From Segatella copri (lineage in GTDB: Bacteria > Bacteroidota > Bacteroidia > Bacteroidales > Bacteroidaceae), in contig NZ_CP156891.1 in the NCBI RefSeq assembly GCF_019249795.2, positions 3,008,001-3,072,000 of the forward strand: DNA of 64,000 bases, in the 5' to 3' direction. Under the pieces are notes generated by a model. The model was not told where the DNA came from and made no database searches. It saw nothing but the letters and a program-made list of their open reading frames with translations. Shown here piece by piece: positions 50,159 through 58,844 of this stretch. The position numbers were made by a program, and so were the translations under genes. Position 1 is the stretch's first letter; each line of letters opens with the position of its first letter.

Positions 50159-51187
50159 ATGAAGAAGACAACAATCATGTTCGCCCTTATGCTGGGCGTA
50201 GCCTGCACTGCATCAGCGCAGAAGACAGGCAAGAAAAAAGCGCAGAAGTCTGTAAAGACTGAGCAAGTAAGCACTGTTTCTTCCGACCAGGAAGAGAAAC
50301 TGACCTTGACCAAGGAGGTGTATCCGCAGAAGGAAGAGAACTGCAACCTCTATCACGGCTTGACCAAGAAGCTGACCTTCGACCGCATGATTCCACCTCA
50401 TGGTTTGGAAGTGACTTATGACAAGACGGTTCATATTCTCTTTCCTGCCTCTGTCAAGTACGTTGACTTGGGATCAGAGGATTTGATAGCTGGCAAGGCG
50501 GACGGTGCGGAGAATGTTATCCGTGTAAAAGCAGCCGTGAAGAACTTCAAGAAAGAGACCAATATGAGCGTCATCACGGAGGATGGCTCATTCTACACCT
50601 TCAATGTGAAGTATGCCAAGGAACCGCTCATGCTCAATATCGAGATGGCGGACTTCATCCATGACGGTGAGGCGGTGAACCGTCCGAACAATGCGCAGGA
50701 GATTTATCTCAAGGATTTGGGCAAGGAAAGTCCCATGCTGGTACACCTCATCATGAAGTCAATCCATAAGGAGAACAAGCGCAAGGTGAAGCACATCGGC
50801 AGCAAGCGTTTCGGAATCCAGTACTTTTTGAAGGGCATCTATGTACACAGCGACTTGCTGTATTTCCACACAGAAATCAAGAACCAGAGCAACGTGCCGT
50901 TTGACGTGGACTATATCACGTTCAAGGTGGTGGACAAGAAGGTGGCGAAGCGAACCGCCATTCAGGAGCAGGTACTTCTTCCTGTCCGTGCCTACAACTA
51001 TGTGGTGCGTGTGGCTGGCAAGAAAACGGAGCAGACGGTGTTCTGCTTGCCGAAATTTACCATTCCCGACGACAAGGAGCTTGTCGTGGAGATGAACGAG
51101 AAGGAAGGCGGTCGCCATCAGTCGTTTGTCGTGGAGAACAGCGACTTGGTGCGAGCTTTGACAATCAACGAACTTAGCGTGAAGTAA
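50159..51187 (+). CDS. traN: TraN, VirB9-like conjugation protein (DUF4138)
   Basis: A 342-aa periplasmic or outer-membrane-associated protein with a signal peptide (MKKTTIMFALMLGVACTASA). Features are the core KTVHILFPASVKYVDLGSED and the later RFGIQYFLKGIYVHSDLLYF, typical of the DUF4138/TraN family, counterpart of VirB9. Its leader carries CCACTTAATCCA (50122-50133), 25 bases before the start, as in the traI leader. traO starts 3 bp downstream. Confidence 0.9.
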   Translation: MKKTTIMFALMLGVACTASAQKTGKKKAQKSVKTEQVSTVSSDQEEKLTLTKEVYPQKEENCNLYHGLTKKLTFDRMIPPHGLEVTYDKTVHILFPASVKYVDLGSEDLIAGKADGAENVIRVKAAVKNFKKETNMSVITEDGSFYTFNVKYAKEPLMLNIEMADFIHDGEAVNRPNNAQEIYLKDLGKESPMLVHLIMKSIHKENKRKVKHIGSKRFGIQYFLKGIYVHSDLLYFHTEIKNQSNVPFDVDYITFKVVDKKVAKRTAIQEQVLLPVRAYNYVVRVAGKKTEQTVFCLPKFTIPDDKELVVEMNEKEGGRHQSFVVENSDLVRALTINELSVK

Positions 51188-51190
51188 CGG

Positions 51191-51772
51191 ATGAAAAGAA
51201 GAAACATTGCAATCATGGCAATGCTTGCCCTCACCGCAGGGCAGGCATTCGCCCAAAGATGTCTTCCTCAGATGAAAGGCATTGAGGTGAAGGTCGGCAT
51301 GGCTGACGGAGTATATAACGGCAAGAAGTCCTGCAAAGCTGGCTATTATGCAGGTCTCGGACTTTCGAGCTATACCAAGGGTGGTGACAAGTGGACGTAT
51401 GGGGCGGAATATCTGCAAGTACATCAGCCTTACCGTGAAACTTCCGTTCCAATGGCACAAATGACGGGCGAGTTCGGTTATTCCTACAACTTCCTTTCCG
51501 ACAACAGCAAGACGGTGCTGTTCTATATCGGAGGTACGGCACTGGCTGGCTATGAGTCCGTAAACTGGGGCAAAAGAACCATGTCGGACGGAGCGACCTT
51601 GCAGAACAAGGGAGCGTTTATCTATGGCGGTGCCGTGGCATTGGAAACGGAAATATACCTGTCGGATGCTATAGCTTTGACCGCTTCCGTTAAGGAAAGG
51701 CTTGTTTGGGGCAACAGCACGGGACATTTCCACACGCAGTTTGGCATCGGCATGAAGTTCATCATCAACTAA
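51191..51772 (+). CDS. traO: TraO, outer-membrane-type conjugation protein
   Basis: A 193-aa exported protein with a signal peptide (MKRRNIAIMAMLALTAGQAF). The mature part alternates short beta strands ending in aromatic residues (KWTYGAEYLQVHQPYRETSV, FGIGMKFIIN at the very end), as in small outer-membrane beta-barrels. Family and position match TraO of CTnDOT-like elements. Its precise job in the mating pore is unknown. Confidence 0.85.
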   Translation: MKRRNIAIMAMLALTAGQAFAQRCLPQMKGIEVKVGMADGVYNGKKSCKAGYYAGLGLSSYTKGGDKWTYGAEYLQVHQPYRETSVPMAQMTGEFGYSYNFLSDNSKTVLFYIGGTALAGYESVNWGKRTMSDGATLQNKGAFIYGGAVALETEIYLSDAIALTASVKERLVWGNSTGHFHTQFGIGMKFIIN

Positions 51773-51784
51773 AACAGTGAGCCT

Positions 51785-52654
51785 ATGGACATCAATGAAA
51801 TCAAACAAGTGCCTATTGTGGACTTTCTCTATGTTCTCGGCATTGAGCCTGTCAAGCACAAGGCTTCGGGACTTTGGTATCATGCGCCATACCGCAACGA
51901 CCGCAATCCTTCGCTTCGGGTATCAACGGACAAGAATGTCTGGTATGACTATGGCATCGCCAGAGGTGGTGACATCTTCAACCTCGCAGGGGAGTTCATC
52001 AACAGCAATGAGTTTGTGGCGCAAGCCAAGTTCATATCTGAAACACTTGGTGGCAGCTTCCCAACATCGTTTCCGCATCATCAAAGAATAGCGGAAAAGG
52101 CTGTGAAGGCGAAAGGCAATCCCTTTAGTGATATTGTGGAAAAGCCTTTGAGTCATCCTGCACTTCGGCAGTACTTGCGTGAGCGTGGCATATCAGCTGA
52201 CGTGGCGAGCCGTTTCTGCTGTCAAGTGGAATACCGATACAATGGCAAACAGTTCTTTGCTGTCGGTTTCAAGAACAACAGCGATGGCTACGAGATACGC
52301 AACCGTTTCTTCAAAGGTTGCGTGTCGCCAAAGGACGTCACTCTCATTGGCAGGAACAACAACGTCTGCCATCTGTACGAGGGTTTTATGGATTTTCTCT
52401 CTGCCGTAATTCTTGACATAGGTCGTGGTGAGGATCATATTATTCTCAATTCGGTGACTAATATGCAAAAGGTGCATCATCTTTTAGATGGCTATGCACA
52501 AGTGTATTGTCACTTGGACAATGACGAGGCTGGCGAGAATGCCTGTGTCGAATTGCAAAAGCGATATGGCAATAAGGTCATTGACCATTCGCATCTATAC
52601 ACAGGTTACAAGGACTTGAACGAGTACCTGATGAGCCATAAGACAAGAAAGTAA
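51785..52654 (+). CDS. traP: TraP, primase-like (CHC2/TOPRIM-related) protein
   Basis: A 289-aa soluble protein. The N-terminal part (YHAPYRNDRNPSLRVSTDKN then VWYDYGIARGGDIFNLAGEF) is related to the CHC2 zinc domain of DnaG primases, but the zinc-binding Cys/His residues are not conserved. The C-terminal part (LYEGFMDFLSAVILD and QVYCHLDNDEAGENACVELQ) is TOPRIM-like with Glu and Asp-x-Asp residues in place. It may prime the complementary strand of transferred DNA. The loss of the zinc ligands makes primase activity uncertain. Confidence 0.83.
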   Translation: MDINEIKQVPIVDFLYVLGIEPVKHKASGLWYHAPYRNDRNPSLRVSTDKNVWYDYGIARGGDIFNLAGEFINSNEFVAQAKFISETLGGSFPTSFPHHQRIAEKAVKAKGNPFSDIVEKPLSHPALRQYLRERGISADVASRFCCQVEYRYNGKQFFAVGFKNNSDGYEIRNRFFKGCVSPKDVTLIGRNNNVCHLYEGFMDFLSAVILDIGRGEDHIILNSVTNMQKVHHLLDGYAQVYCHLDNDEAGENACVELQKRYGNKVIDHSHLYTGYKDLNEYLMSHKTRK

Positions 52655-52678
52655 CAATCATTCAAAAACATCAAGACA

Positions 52679-53161
52679 ATGAAGAAGAACAATAAAATCA
52701 AGAAATCAGTGAGCGTATTGGCATTCCTTTTCGTGTGTGCCGTGTCGGTAATCCTTTCATCGTGCAGCGATGAGCTGGACATTCAGCAGTCGTATCCGTT
52801 CAAGGTGGAGACGATGCCTGTGCCAAAGGACATTGTGCGTGGACAGACCGTTGAAATCCGCTGCGAGTTGAAGGCGGAGGGAAAGTTTGACGGCACCATC
52901 TATACCATCCGCTATTTTCAGCATGACGGAAAAGGTTCGCTGAGAATGGAGAACGGAACGGTGTTCCAGCCAAACGACCGCTATCTGTTGGAGAACGAGA
53001 AGTTCCGTCTTTACTACACTTCGGCAAGTACGGAGACACAGACGCTGACCGTGGTGGTAGAGGACAACTTCGGCAAGTCATACGAAATGGAGTTCTGTTT
53101 CAACGATACTGATGAGGAGGAAGAGTTTGCGAGAAGTGCCAACAAACTCGGTAGCGTATGA
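52679..53161 (+). CDS. traQ: TraQ, lipoprotein of the conjugation operon (DUF3872)
   Basis: A 160-aa protein with a lipoprotein signal (hydrophobic VSVLAFLFVCAVSVILSSC, lipid-carrying Cys29) and a single beta-sandwich-like domain (GQTVEIRCELKAEGKFDGTI). Matching family and position make it TraQ, the last named tra gene of CTnDOT. It overlaps the lysozyme gene by 4 bp. Confidence 0.85.
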   Translation: MKKNNKIKKSVSVLAFLFVCAVSVILSSCSDELDIQQSYPFKVETMPVPKDIVRGQTVEIRCELKAEGKFDGTIYTIRYFQHDGKGSLRMENGTVFQPNDRYLLENEKFRLYYTSASTETQTLTVVVEDNFGKSYEMEFCFNDTDEEEEFARSANKLGSV

Positions 53162-53643
53162 GGTTGATGATATTGTTAGCCTTGCTTCTTGTATCGGGCA
53201 GCTTGTCTGCCCAGACGCAAGGGGCGATAAAGCGAGTTTGTCATGTGTCACGTTTTGAGTTGGCTGTCGCCTGCATCAAGAAGTACGAGGGTCTGCACGG
53301 ACCGAAGCACCATCCTTATGTCGGATATGGGCACAAGCTGTTGCCTGGCGAGCGGTTCTCTCCAAAAATGACGGAGCGGCAAGCCGATGCCTTGCTGCGC
53401 TCTGACCTCAGAAAGCTTTGCGCCATGTTCCGTGGTTTCGGTCGTGACTCGCTGCTCTTGGCTGCACTTGCCTACAATGTGGGGTGTGGAAAGGTGATGA
53501 AAAGCCGGATGTATGCCAAGATGCGAAGTGGCAACAGAAACAGCTATCGTGACTATGTGGACTTCAAAAGGTGGAATGGAAAGATAGTGCCTTCCATTGA
53601 GCGAAGAAGAAAAATGGAGTATCTGCTCTTGTTTACTCCATAG
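53158..53643 (+). CDS. Phage-type lysozyme (GH24-like) of the conjugation operon
   Basis: A 161-aa exported muramidase. After a signal peptide (MRLMILLALLLVSGSLSAQ), the catalytic region reads IKKYEGLHGPKHHPYVGYGH, with the Glu of KYEG and the YVGYGH strand as in T4-type lysozymes, followed by PKMTERQADALLRSDL. It presumably opens the peptidoglycan for the mating channel. It is the last gene of the tra operon; an intrinsic terminator begins 19 bp after the stop. Confidence 0.85.
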   Translation: MRLMILLALLLVSGSLSAQTQGAIKRVCHVSRFELAVACIKKYEGLHGPKHHPYVGYGHKLLPGERFSPKMTERQADALLRSDLRKLCAMFRGFGRDSLLLAALAYNVGCGKVMKSRMYAKMRSGNRNSYRDYVDFKRWNGKIVPSIERRRKMEYLLLFTP

Positions 53644-53661
53644 AATAAGGTTTTATAAAAT

Positions 53662-53700
53662 AGGACAGTCCTTTTGATTGGGGGCTGTCCTTTGTTCTTG
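53662..53700 (+). terminator. Intrinsic terminator of the tra operon
   Basis: AGGACAGTCC (53662-53671) pairs with GGGCTGTCCT (53682-53691) with one G-T pair, and TTTGTTCTTG follows. It ends the plus-strand traA-lysozyme operon just before the group II intron. Confidence 0.75.
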
Positions 53701-53728
53701 TATGCTCGGCATGAGCTTATTCTAATGG

Positions 53729-54367
53729 GTGCAAGTCCCTAACGAGCCCTAATAGCGGGAATCGTATAGCCAATAGCAAGGGTGTCCATCGTGAGGTGGA
53801 ATCTGAAAGAAGCTGGCGGCAAACATCTGACCTAACGCACAGAAACTTCATACAAGGCATTTGACCATGGATGAGATTGCAAGACAAATCAAAGTCCCAT
53901 AGCTATTCGGAATGGTTGGTGTAAATGAAGTGGGTATAAGATGGAAAGAATAAGCCCTTATCCGAGGAGGTCTCACGGACGCATGGGTGAAGATGAATAA
54001 TTCGATGTACAATGACGGAGTAAAGCTTGCCGTGAGAAGTCAGCAGAGGTCATAGTACCCAAGGCACGTGTGCTTATAGGGAAGGACTGAATCGTGCAGT
54101 GCAATAGTAAATGAATGTTACCTTGTGAGACTCCTCGTCAGATGTCCGAAAGGAACTCTCTATTCAAGACGATAGGACGGAATCCGACAATAGGATAGAA
54201 GTGACGCTACTCATAGGGATAACTGAAATCAACTTGCCACACATCGCAAGATGAGAAAGCACGAAACCGCCGTATGCGGAACCGCACGTACGGTGGTGTG
54301 GGAGGTCGGTAAATGTGAAAATAGGAGGCAAATGCCTTTTATGACTAGCATTTACCTCCTACCCGAT
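53729..54367 (+). mobile_element. Group II intron without reverse-transcriptase ORF
   Basis: The segment opens with GTGCAAGTCCCTAACGAGCC, like a group II 5' domain I. It ends with a domain V-like hairpin (CCGCCGTATGCGGAACCGCA then CGTACGGTGG, 54269-54300) and a long domain VI stem (TAGGAGGCAAATGC with GCATTTACCTCCTA, 54332-54361), followed by ACCCGAT. Only about 640 nt lie between the ends and every frame has stops, so the usual 1.5-kb intron protein gene is missing from domain IV. It sits just after the tra operon terminator, a common target position for such introns. The exact ends are approximate. Splicing or movement would need an intron protein from elsewhere. Confidence 0.75.
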
Positions 54368-54403
54368 TGCAAGCATCGCAGATAAGGAAAAGGCGGTTTC
54401 TTT

Positions 54404-54441
54404 GCCACTTTCTTTTCCGCTCCTCGGCTCAAGAAAGTGGC
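54404..54441 (-). terminator. Hairpin downstream of the PcfJ-like gene
   Basis: GCCACTTTCTT (54404-54414) and AAGAAAGTGGC (54431-54441) form a perfect 11-bp stem with a 16-nt loop, 35 bp past the stop of the minus-strand PcfJ-like gene. No clear U-run follows on that strand, so termination may be weak or Rho-assisted. Confidence 0.45.
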
Positions 54442-54475
54442 GGAACGAATTTTCATCGCTCCGCCGATATGGATT

Positions 54476-55753
54476 TTATGTTGTTGCAACCATTCGTTGC
54501 TCTATAAGTCTTGCATTGCTGTTCACCAAGTTGATGATGTCGGCATGGTGCTCGGTGTCCTTGTTCTGTAGTCCGTGGCATTGTACGACTTTCATCTGTT
54601 CGAGTGAAAACTCCACGGTCTCAACCCTTTGTTCGGCTATTCTTGCTGAGAAGATGATGCAGTCGGGATTGAGTGAATAGTTTGTACCGCTGCCTACGCA
54701 ATGATGCATCGCCTTGCCCTCAAGAACGTGCTCCCTGACGCTTTCAAGCATTCTCACCACGATATTGCCGTCCGTGAACATCAAACCGAAGAAACGGCTC
54801 TTCATTTCCTTGAACTTGTCCTCGTTCTTCAATGCCTTGCGTATCTCCTCCTCGGTGCGCTCCTTTTCTTTCTTGGCTCTGATTTTCTCGGATATTCTGT
54901 CGTGCTCGGCTTCAAGGTTGTCGGGGCAAATGTAATGTGGACTTCTGATGTCCTTGCCCATTTCTACCAACATACAGATGTAGTCCGCCCATTTGCCGAT
55001 GTCTGTAATAAGGTAATGGTTGCGGTTGGCTATCTTGTAGGCATTCCAACAAGTTTCCAAGTGCCGTGGGTGGTCTGTGAAGTGGCGGACGTGTCCGTAA
55101 CTACATTGTTTCATCATCGTTTCGATGCGGTGGTCTGTCAGCATCGCCTTGAACAATGTAAGCGGTTTGATGCCGTGAAACGCTCCGTCAAAGCCGTTGC
55201 GCCATATCTGAGGAATGACTTTCATATCGGGGCAGACCGGAAATGAAGCAATATGCTGATAGGTGGTGTTGTCCCTGCGCAGTTCAATGTCGGAGTCGTA
55301 GCAGAACGTGTCCATATAGATACCCATTGTGCGCTTGCGTGCCATAACCTCCACCTTGCCTTTTTCGTTCATCCAATAGCGTGCCACCTCCCAACAATTG
55401 ATTTCTGCCTTTTGTCCCTTGCGGTAATAGGCTTTCATCTGAAATGCTCGCATAAGTTGTAGTCCCTTGCGCTCGGAGAGTACACTGAAATAGGTAGAAG
55501 ATATTGCCTTCTGTCGCTTGGTGCGTTGCACTTCCAACTTTGCCTTACACTTCGGACAGACACATTTGTCCGCATCCTCGTCCGTAGTCCAAGTGTGTCC
55601 GCAGTCCATGCAGGTGGTCTGTCCGTGCTTCAACTGAAAGGCATAGTGGTCAAGACATTCACGGAATGCCCATTGCATTTGCGCTCCCTTGATAGGTCGT
55701 AACCCCTTGTTTGAGGTTACGACTTGCTTCTGATATTTCGTTCTTGGTTTCAT
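54476..55753 (-). CDS. PcfJ-like protein of conjugative elements
   Basis: A 425-aa protein. An N-terminal zinc ribbon (CMDCGHTWTTDEDADKCVCP with C-x2-C pairs, around residues 49-73) is followed by a helical middle and the C-terminal domain MHHCVGSGTNYSLNPDCIIF, the signature of the PcfJ-like family found on conjugative plasmids and transposons. The last part, VVQCHGLQNKD, matches the family end. The function is unknown; a role in DNA processing during transfer has been suggested from context. Its start overlaps the PcfK-like gene stop by 4 bp. Confidence 0.8.
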   Translation of the reverse strand: MKPRTKYQKQVVTSNKGLRPIKGAQMQWAFRECLDHYAFQLKHGQTTCMDCGHTWTTDEDADKCVCPKCKAKLEVQRTKRQKAISSTYFSVLSERKGLQLMRAFQMKAYYRKGQKAEINCWEVARYWMNEKGKVEVMARKRTMGIYMDTFCYDSDIELRRDNTTYQHIASFPVCPDMKVIPQIWRNGFDGAFHGIKPLTLFKAMLTDHRIETMMKQCSYGHVRHFTDHPRHLETCWNAYKIANRNHYLITDIGKWADYICMLVEMGKDIRSPHYICPDNLEAEHDRISEKIRAKKEKERTEEEIRKALKNEDKFKEMKSRFFGLMFTDGNIVVRMLESVREHVLEGKAMHHCVGSGTNYSLNPDCIIFSARIAEQRVETVEFSLEQMKVVQCHGLQNKDTEHHADIINLVNSNARLIEQRMVATT

Positions 55754-56175
55754 AACGTGTCGAATAATGATGGTTGGTGTACTTCTGTTTCCGTTCTCTG
55801 TGAGGTGCGCTTGGCGGTATCTCTGTTACGCATCTTGTTCATCTGCTCTTGCTGATATTGGCGGATGGCTTCCTGTCTTGCCTGTGCCTTCTCCTCCTCT
55901 GTGAGTTCGATGTGGTGGTTAACAGACACTTGGCAGTTCAATGGTTTGCCGACCTCGATGTCCTTCTCCTCGTAGTAGTGGATGGCTTGCCCATATATCT
56001 CGTCATCGCAAAAGCCGTTGCAACCGCTCTTCTGTACCCAATTAAGGATATAGGTGACGCAATCGTCTATGTTCTTGTCGGGGTTGTCATACTTGGCTGC
56101 AAAGAGTTCGTCCTCCATTGCTCGCTCCTCCAAATAGGCTTGTATGGTTCTCTTGAAATATTCTGTAGTGTTCAT
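55750..56175 (-). CDS. PcfK-like protein of conjugative elements
   Basis: A 141-aa soluble protein starting MNTTEYFKRTIQAYLEERAM, with CVTYILNWVQKSGCNGFCDD in the centre, typical of the PcfK-like family. The C-terminal third is Gln/Arg-rich and ends with LFDTL, a possible sliding-clamp-binding peptide (QPSLFDTL resembles the Q-x2-L-F beta-clamp motif). It is paired with the PcfJ-like gene by a 4-bp overlap. If the clamp motif is real it would link these proteins to replication. Confidence 0.75.
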   Translation of the reverse strand: MNTTEYFKRTIQAYLEERAMEDELFAAKYDNPDKNIDDCVTYILNWVQKSGCNGFCDDEIYGQAIHYYEEKDIEVGKPLNCQVSVNHHIELTEEEKAQARQEAIRQYQQEQMNKMRNRDTAKRTSQRTETEVHQPSLFDTL

Positions 56176-56198
56176 ATCTGATGTTGTTAAAGGGGTTG

Positions 56199-56438
56199 TT
56201 ACTCGTGATAGATGATGTCGCAGTCCTCAACTTCTGTAGGCAGTCCGAAGAACGGATAACGGCTGAAGTAAGGTTCTGTGCACATGTCCTCGTTGTATCT
56301 TGGACTTACTATCTCAATATTGTTCTTGCGCATGGCTTCGTCCACCATACGGATTTCCTCGTCAGTCAGTCCGCTTGCATCGCCATTGATGATGTAGCAG
56401 AGTGCCCATGTAGGTATCGCTTCAATGCTTCTGTTCAT
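56199..56438 (-). CDS. Small conserved-looking protein of the element
   Basis: A 79-aa acidic soluble protein (MNRSIEAIPTWALCYIINGD and further DEEIRMVDEAMRKNN, FFGLPTEVEDCDIIYHE). The WALCYIINGDASGLTDEE segment is of the kind seen in small proteins encoded near pcfJ/pcfK genes in Bacteroidota elements. No function can be assigned. It lies 23 bp upstream of the PcfK-like gene on the same strand and probably belongs to that operon. Confidence 0.65.
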   Translation of the reverse strand: MNRSIEAIPTWALCYIINGDASGLTDEEIRMVDEAMRKNNIEIVSPRYNEDMCTEPYFSRYPFFGLPTEVEDCDIIYHE

Positions 56439-56450
56439 ATCGCTTGTACT

Positions 56451-56666
56451 TTAAAGTGTTAATAACCAAATGAATGTTCCAATCAGTACCACCATAGAAA
56501 GAATGGAAATGATGATGCCGAAGATGAACTTCACAATTCCCAATATGACTTCACCGACCATGCAGAGAGCCATATATCCCAACCAAACCACCAAAGTGAT
56601 GAGGGTTGAGCCGACTGCGGAGAGTAATCTCCACCAAGTCTGTGTTATATTGATGTTTGTTGTCAT
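56451..56666 (-). CDS. Small two-helix membrane protein
   Basis: A 71-aa hydrophobic protein with two helices (LITLVVWLGYMALCMVGEVI and FIFGIIISILSMVVLIGTFI). It is the first gene of the minus-strand group of four ending with the PcfJ-like gene, 12 bp before the 79-aa protein. No family is recognised. Its membrane nature suggests a link to the cell envelope during transfer, but this is only context. Confidence 0.6.
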   Translation of the reverse strand: MTTNINITQTWWRLLSAVGSTLITLVVWLGYMALCMVGEVILGIVKFIFGIIISILSMVVLIGTFIWLLTL

Positions 56667-57115
56667 ATAGCCTTGAATTAAATTTATTTGCGGTTCCAGG
56701 AGCTGAAGGGAAGTTCTCGTTTCTTCACCTTTTTGTCGCTCCCTTTTCCGACATTTTTTTTGCGTCTTCCTGTCGCATCGGTCGTTTCGTTTCAGGTGCC
56801 TTTCAAGGGCGGCGAGGCTGGAAATACAAGGTTTTTCGGAAAAAGAATGACTAAAAAAGCAAAAAATAGCAGATTTGAGCTTTTGTTTTGAGTTTCAAGT
56901 GGTTGTGGCAGTCGTTGGCTTTTTGTGGCATTCGTGAGGAAATGCGAAAATGGCGGATTTGAGAAGTAGAAACGCTTTCAAGTCATTACCTCAAAGAAAC
57001 GCTCTAATAAGCATTTTTAACGGCTTCGGTTTTTACTTCTCAATTCTGCACAGGTTGTGAATTTGCCATGCAACTCTCATGATTTAATTTTGCACAGAAC
57101 AAAAAGCAAGGAATT
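56667..57115. other. Divergent intergenic region before the integrase
   Basis: A 449-bp non-coding region between the minus-strand pcf-like operon and the plus-strand integrase. Short frames here look like chance. It contains the integrase promoter at its right end and GTGAATTTGC at 57057-57066, one mismatch from the GTAnnTTTGC core used by CTnDOT-type integrases. A small TTTTTC-G-GAAAAA hairpin lies near 56842. No other structure was recognised. Confidence 0.5.
57062..57092 (+). promoter_or_regulatory. Integrase promoter (Bacteroides type)
   Basis: TTTG (57062-57065) and TAATTTTG (57085-57092) match the -33 and -7 elements with a 19-bp spacer. The predicted transcription start is around 57099, giving a short leader with AAGGA nine bases before the ATG at 57116. 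Confidence 0.6.
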
Positions 57116-58339
57116 ATGAGAAGTACATTCAAGACAGTCTTCTATGTAAACGGAAGCAAGGAGAGAAACGGAATTGTCCCTATCATGGGACGTGTGACAA
57201 TCAACGGAACTATCGCACAGTTCAGTTGCAAGCTGAGCGTGACCAAGGCGATATGGGATGCCAAGGGCAACAGAGCCAAAGGCAGAAGCAAGGAAGCCAA
57301 TGAGGTGAACTTTGCGCTTGATAACATCAAGGCTCAAATCGCTAAGCATTACCAACGGCTTTCCGACCGTGAGGCGTTCGTTACCGCTGAAATGGTGAGA
57401 AACGCATATCAAGGCATAGGTACGGAGTATGAGACATTACTCAGAGCTTTTGACAAGGAGAACGCAGCCTTTGCCCAACGCGTGGGAAAAGACCGAGCTG
57501 TCCGAACCTACCGCAAGTATCTGACGGTAAGAAAGTACGTTGCCGAGTTCATCAAATTTCAGTACAAGCGCAGCGATATGTCCATGAATGAGCTTACCGA
57601 GGAGTTCATCCGTGATTTTTGTCTGTATTTGAAGAATGTCATTGGACTCACGCAATCTACCATTTGGATATACTCCATACCATTGAAGCATATCGTCACG
57701 GCAGCACACTACAACGGCAAGATACAGAGAAATCCGTTTGCCATGTACCACGTTGACCCAGACCACAAGGAGCGTGAGTTCTTGACAGAGGAAGAATTGG
57801 ACATATTTGCAGGAATAGAGTTGGAAAATCCCAACTTTGCTTTTGCGAGAGACTTGTTTATGTTTGGTTGTTGGACAGGTATCTCTTTCGTTGACATCAA
57901 GAATCTTACAGAGGACAATGTTGCCATTATAAGTGGGTCTCCATGGATAGTTTCTCAGCGTCAAAAGACAGGCGTACCATTCAAAATTAAACTGATAGAT
58001 GCAGCCATACAGATAATTGAACGTTACAAGCCATTGAGAAAAGATATGCACTTGTTTAATATTGGCTCACTTGACATGGTAAACAAGCGTATAAAGAAAG
58101 TGGCAAAAATGTGTGGCATCAAGAAGCGAATTTCATTTCATGTCTCCCGGCATTCGTTCGCAGTTTTGGCTTTAAACTACGGTATGCCGATAGAGAGTGT
58201 AAGCAAGATACTGGGACATACGGACATCGCCACAACACAAATTTACGCAAAGGTGACAAGTACTAAATTGGAGCATGACATATCAGCTTTTGAAAGTCGA
58301 ATCAAGGGGCATATGCCGACAATGGGGGGAATGGCATGA
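57116..58339 (+). CDS. Tyrosine recombinase (integrase) of Bacteroidota type
   Basis: A 407-aa integrase with an N-terminal arm-binding-like domain (residues about 1-95), a SAM-like core-binding domain (about 110-210) and a catalytic domain. HVSRHSFAVLALNYGM gives the H-x-x-R pair (H342, R345), LGHTDIATTQIYAKV gives the His and the nucleophile Y377, and QKTGVPFKI gives the Lys. Where other family members have the first Arg (TGLR), this protein has TGIS (S257). The same loss is known in IntDOT. It is probably the integrase of the conjugative element. The next gene overlaps its stop by 4 bp. Confidence 0.85.
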   Translation: MRSTFKTVFYVNGSKERNGIVPIMGRVTINGTIAQFSCKLSVTKAIWDAKGNRAKGRSKEANEVNFALDNIKAQIAKHYQRLSDREAFVTAEMVRNAYQGIGTEYETLLRAFDKENAAFAQRVGKDRAVRTYRKYLTVRKYVAEFIKFQYKRSDMSMNELTEEFIRDFCLYLKNVIGLTQSTIWIYSIPLKHIVTAAHYNGKIQRNPFAMYHVDPDHKEREFLTEEELDIFAGIELENPNFAFARDLFMFGCWTGISFVDIKNLTEDNVAIISGSPWIVSQRQKTGVPFKIKLIDAAIQIIERYKPLRKDMHLFNIGSLDMVNKRIKKVAKMCGIKKRISFHVSRHSFAVLALNYGMPIESVSKILGHTDIATTQIYAKVTSTKLEHDISAFESRIKGHMPTMGGMA

Positions 58340-58710
58340 AAAGGACTGTAATCACCGTGGACGGAAATGGAATGTTATCCATTCCGTCCAACTTGCAAGA
58401 CTTGTGGATGAGTGAGGGTGAATTGGTTGATATGCTTCATGTCACCGCCATGAAACTCCATGCTGTGATAAGGTCAATATACAAGGATGGTTTATTGACG
58501 GTGTCGGAAGTCCAACAGAAACAGGAAACTTCCAATGGCATTTGGCAAACGTTGTATGGCTTTCCGATGATTGTTGCCCTTTGCTTCCGTATAAACTCAT
58601 ACGGGGCAGCTCGGTTTCGTGCCACCATCTTCAAGAGATTGTATGGGGCAAAAGAGAAAAGTAGTGTCATCATCCTACAACTCAATAGAAGAACAACCGC
58701 CTTTAGTTGA
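58336..58710 (+). CDS. Small protein of unknown function coupled to the integrase
   Basis: A 124-aa basic protein whose ATG overlaps the integrase stop (ATGA). It starts MKRTVITVDGNGMLSIPSNL and has a central helical region (GELVDMLHVTAMKLHAVIRS, reminiscent of a helix-turn-helix) and a PMIVALCFRINSYGAARFRA segment that resembles RhuM-like proteins. A directionality or regulatory role beside the integrase is possible. No firm family assignment. Confidence 0.6.
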   Translation: MKRTVITVDGNGMLSIPSNLQDLWMSEGELVDMLHVTAMKLHAVIRSIYKDGLLTVSEVQQKQETSNGIWQTLYGFPMIVALCFRINSYGAARFRATIFKRLYGAKEKSSVIILQLNRRTTAFS

Positions 58711-58844
58711 ATGTCCTCTTGCTTGTTTGTTGGCTTGGCGCTGTCGTACTGTCGTGAATAAGTACTGAAGCATAAGCATGACATTCTTACTTGTAGGGGG
58801 ATGAGTTCTGTTCATAAAAATGACGGACAAAACACCCCTTATTT

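Noticed and set aside
50759..51883. Minus-strand open frame of 374 codons opposite traN, traO and traP
   Set aside because: It is antisense to three recognised tra genes and spans their boundaries. No family features.
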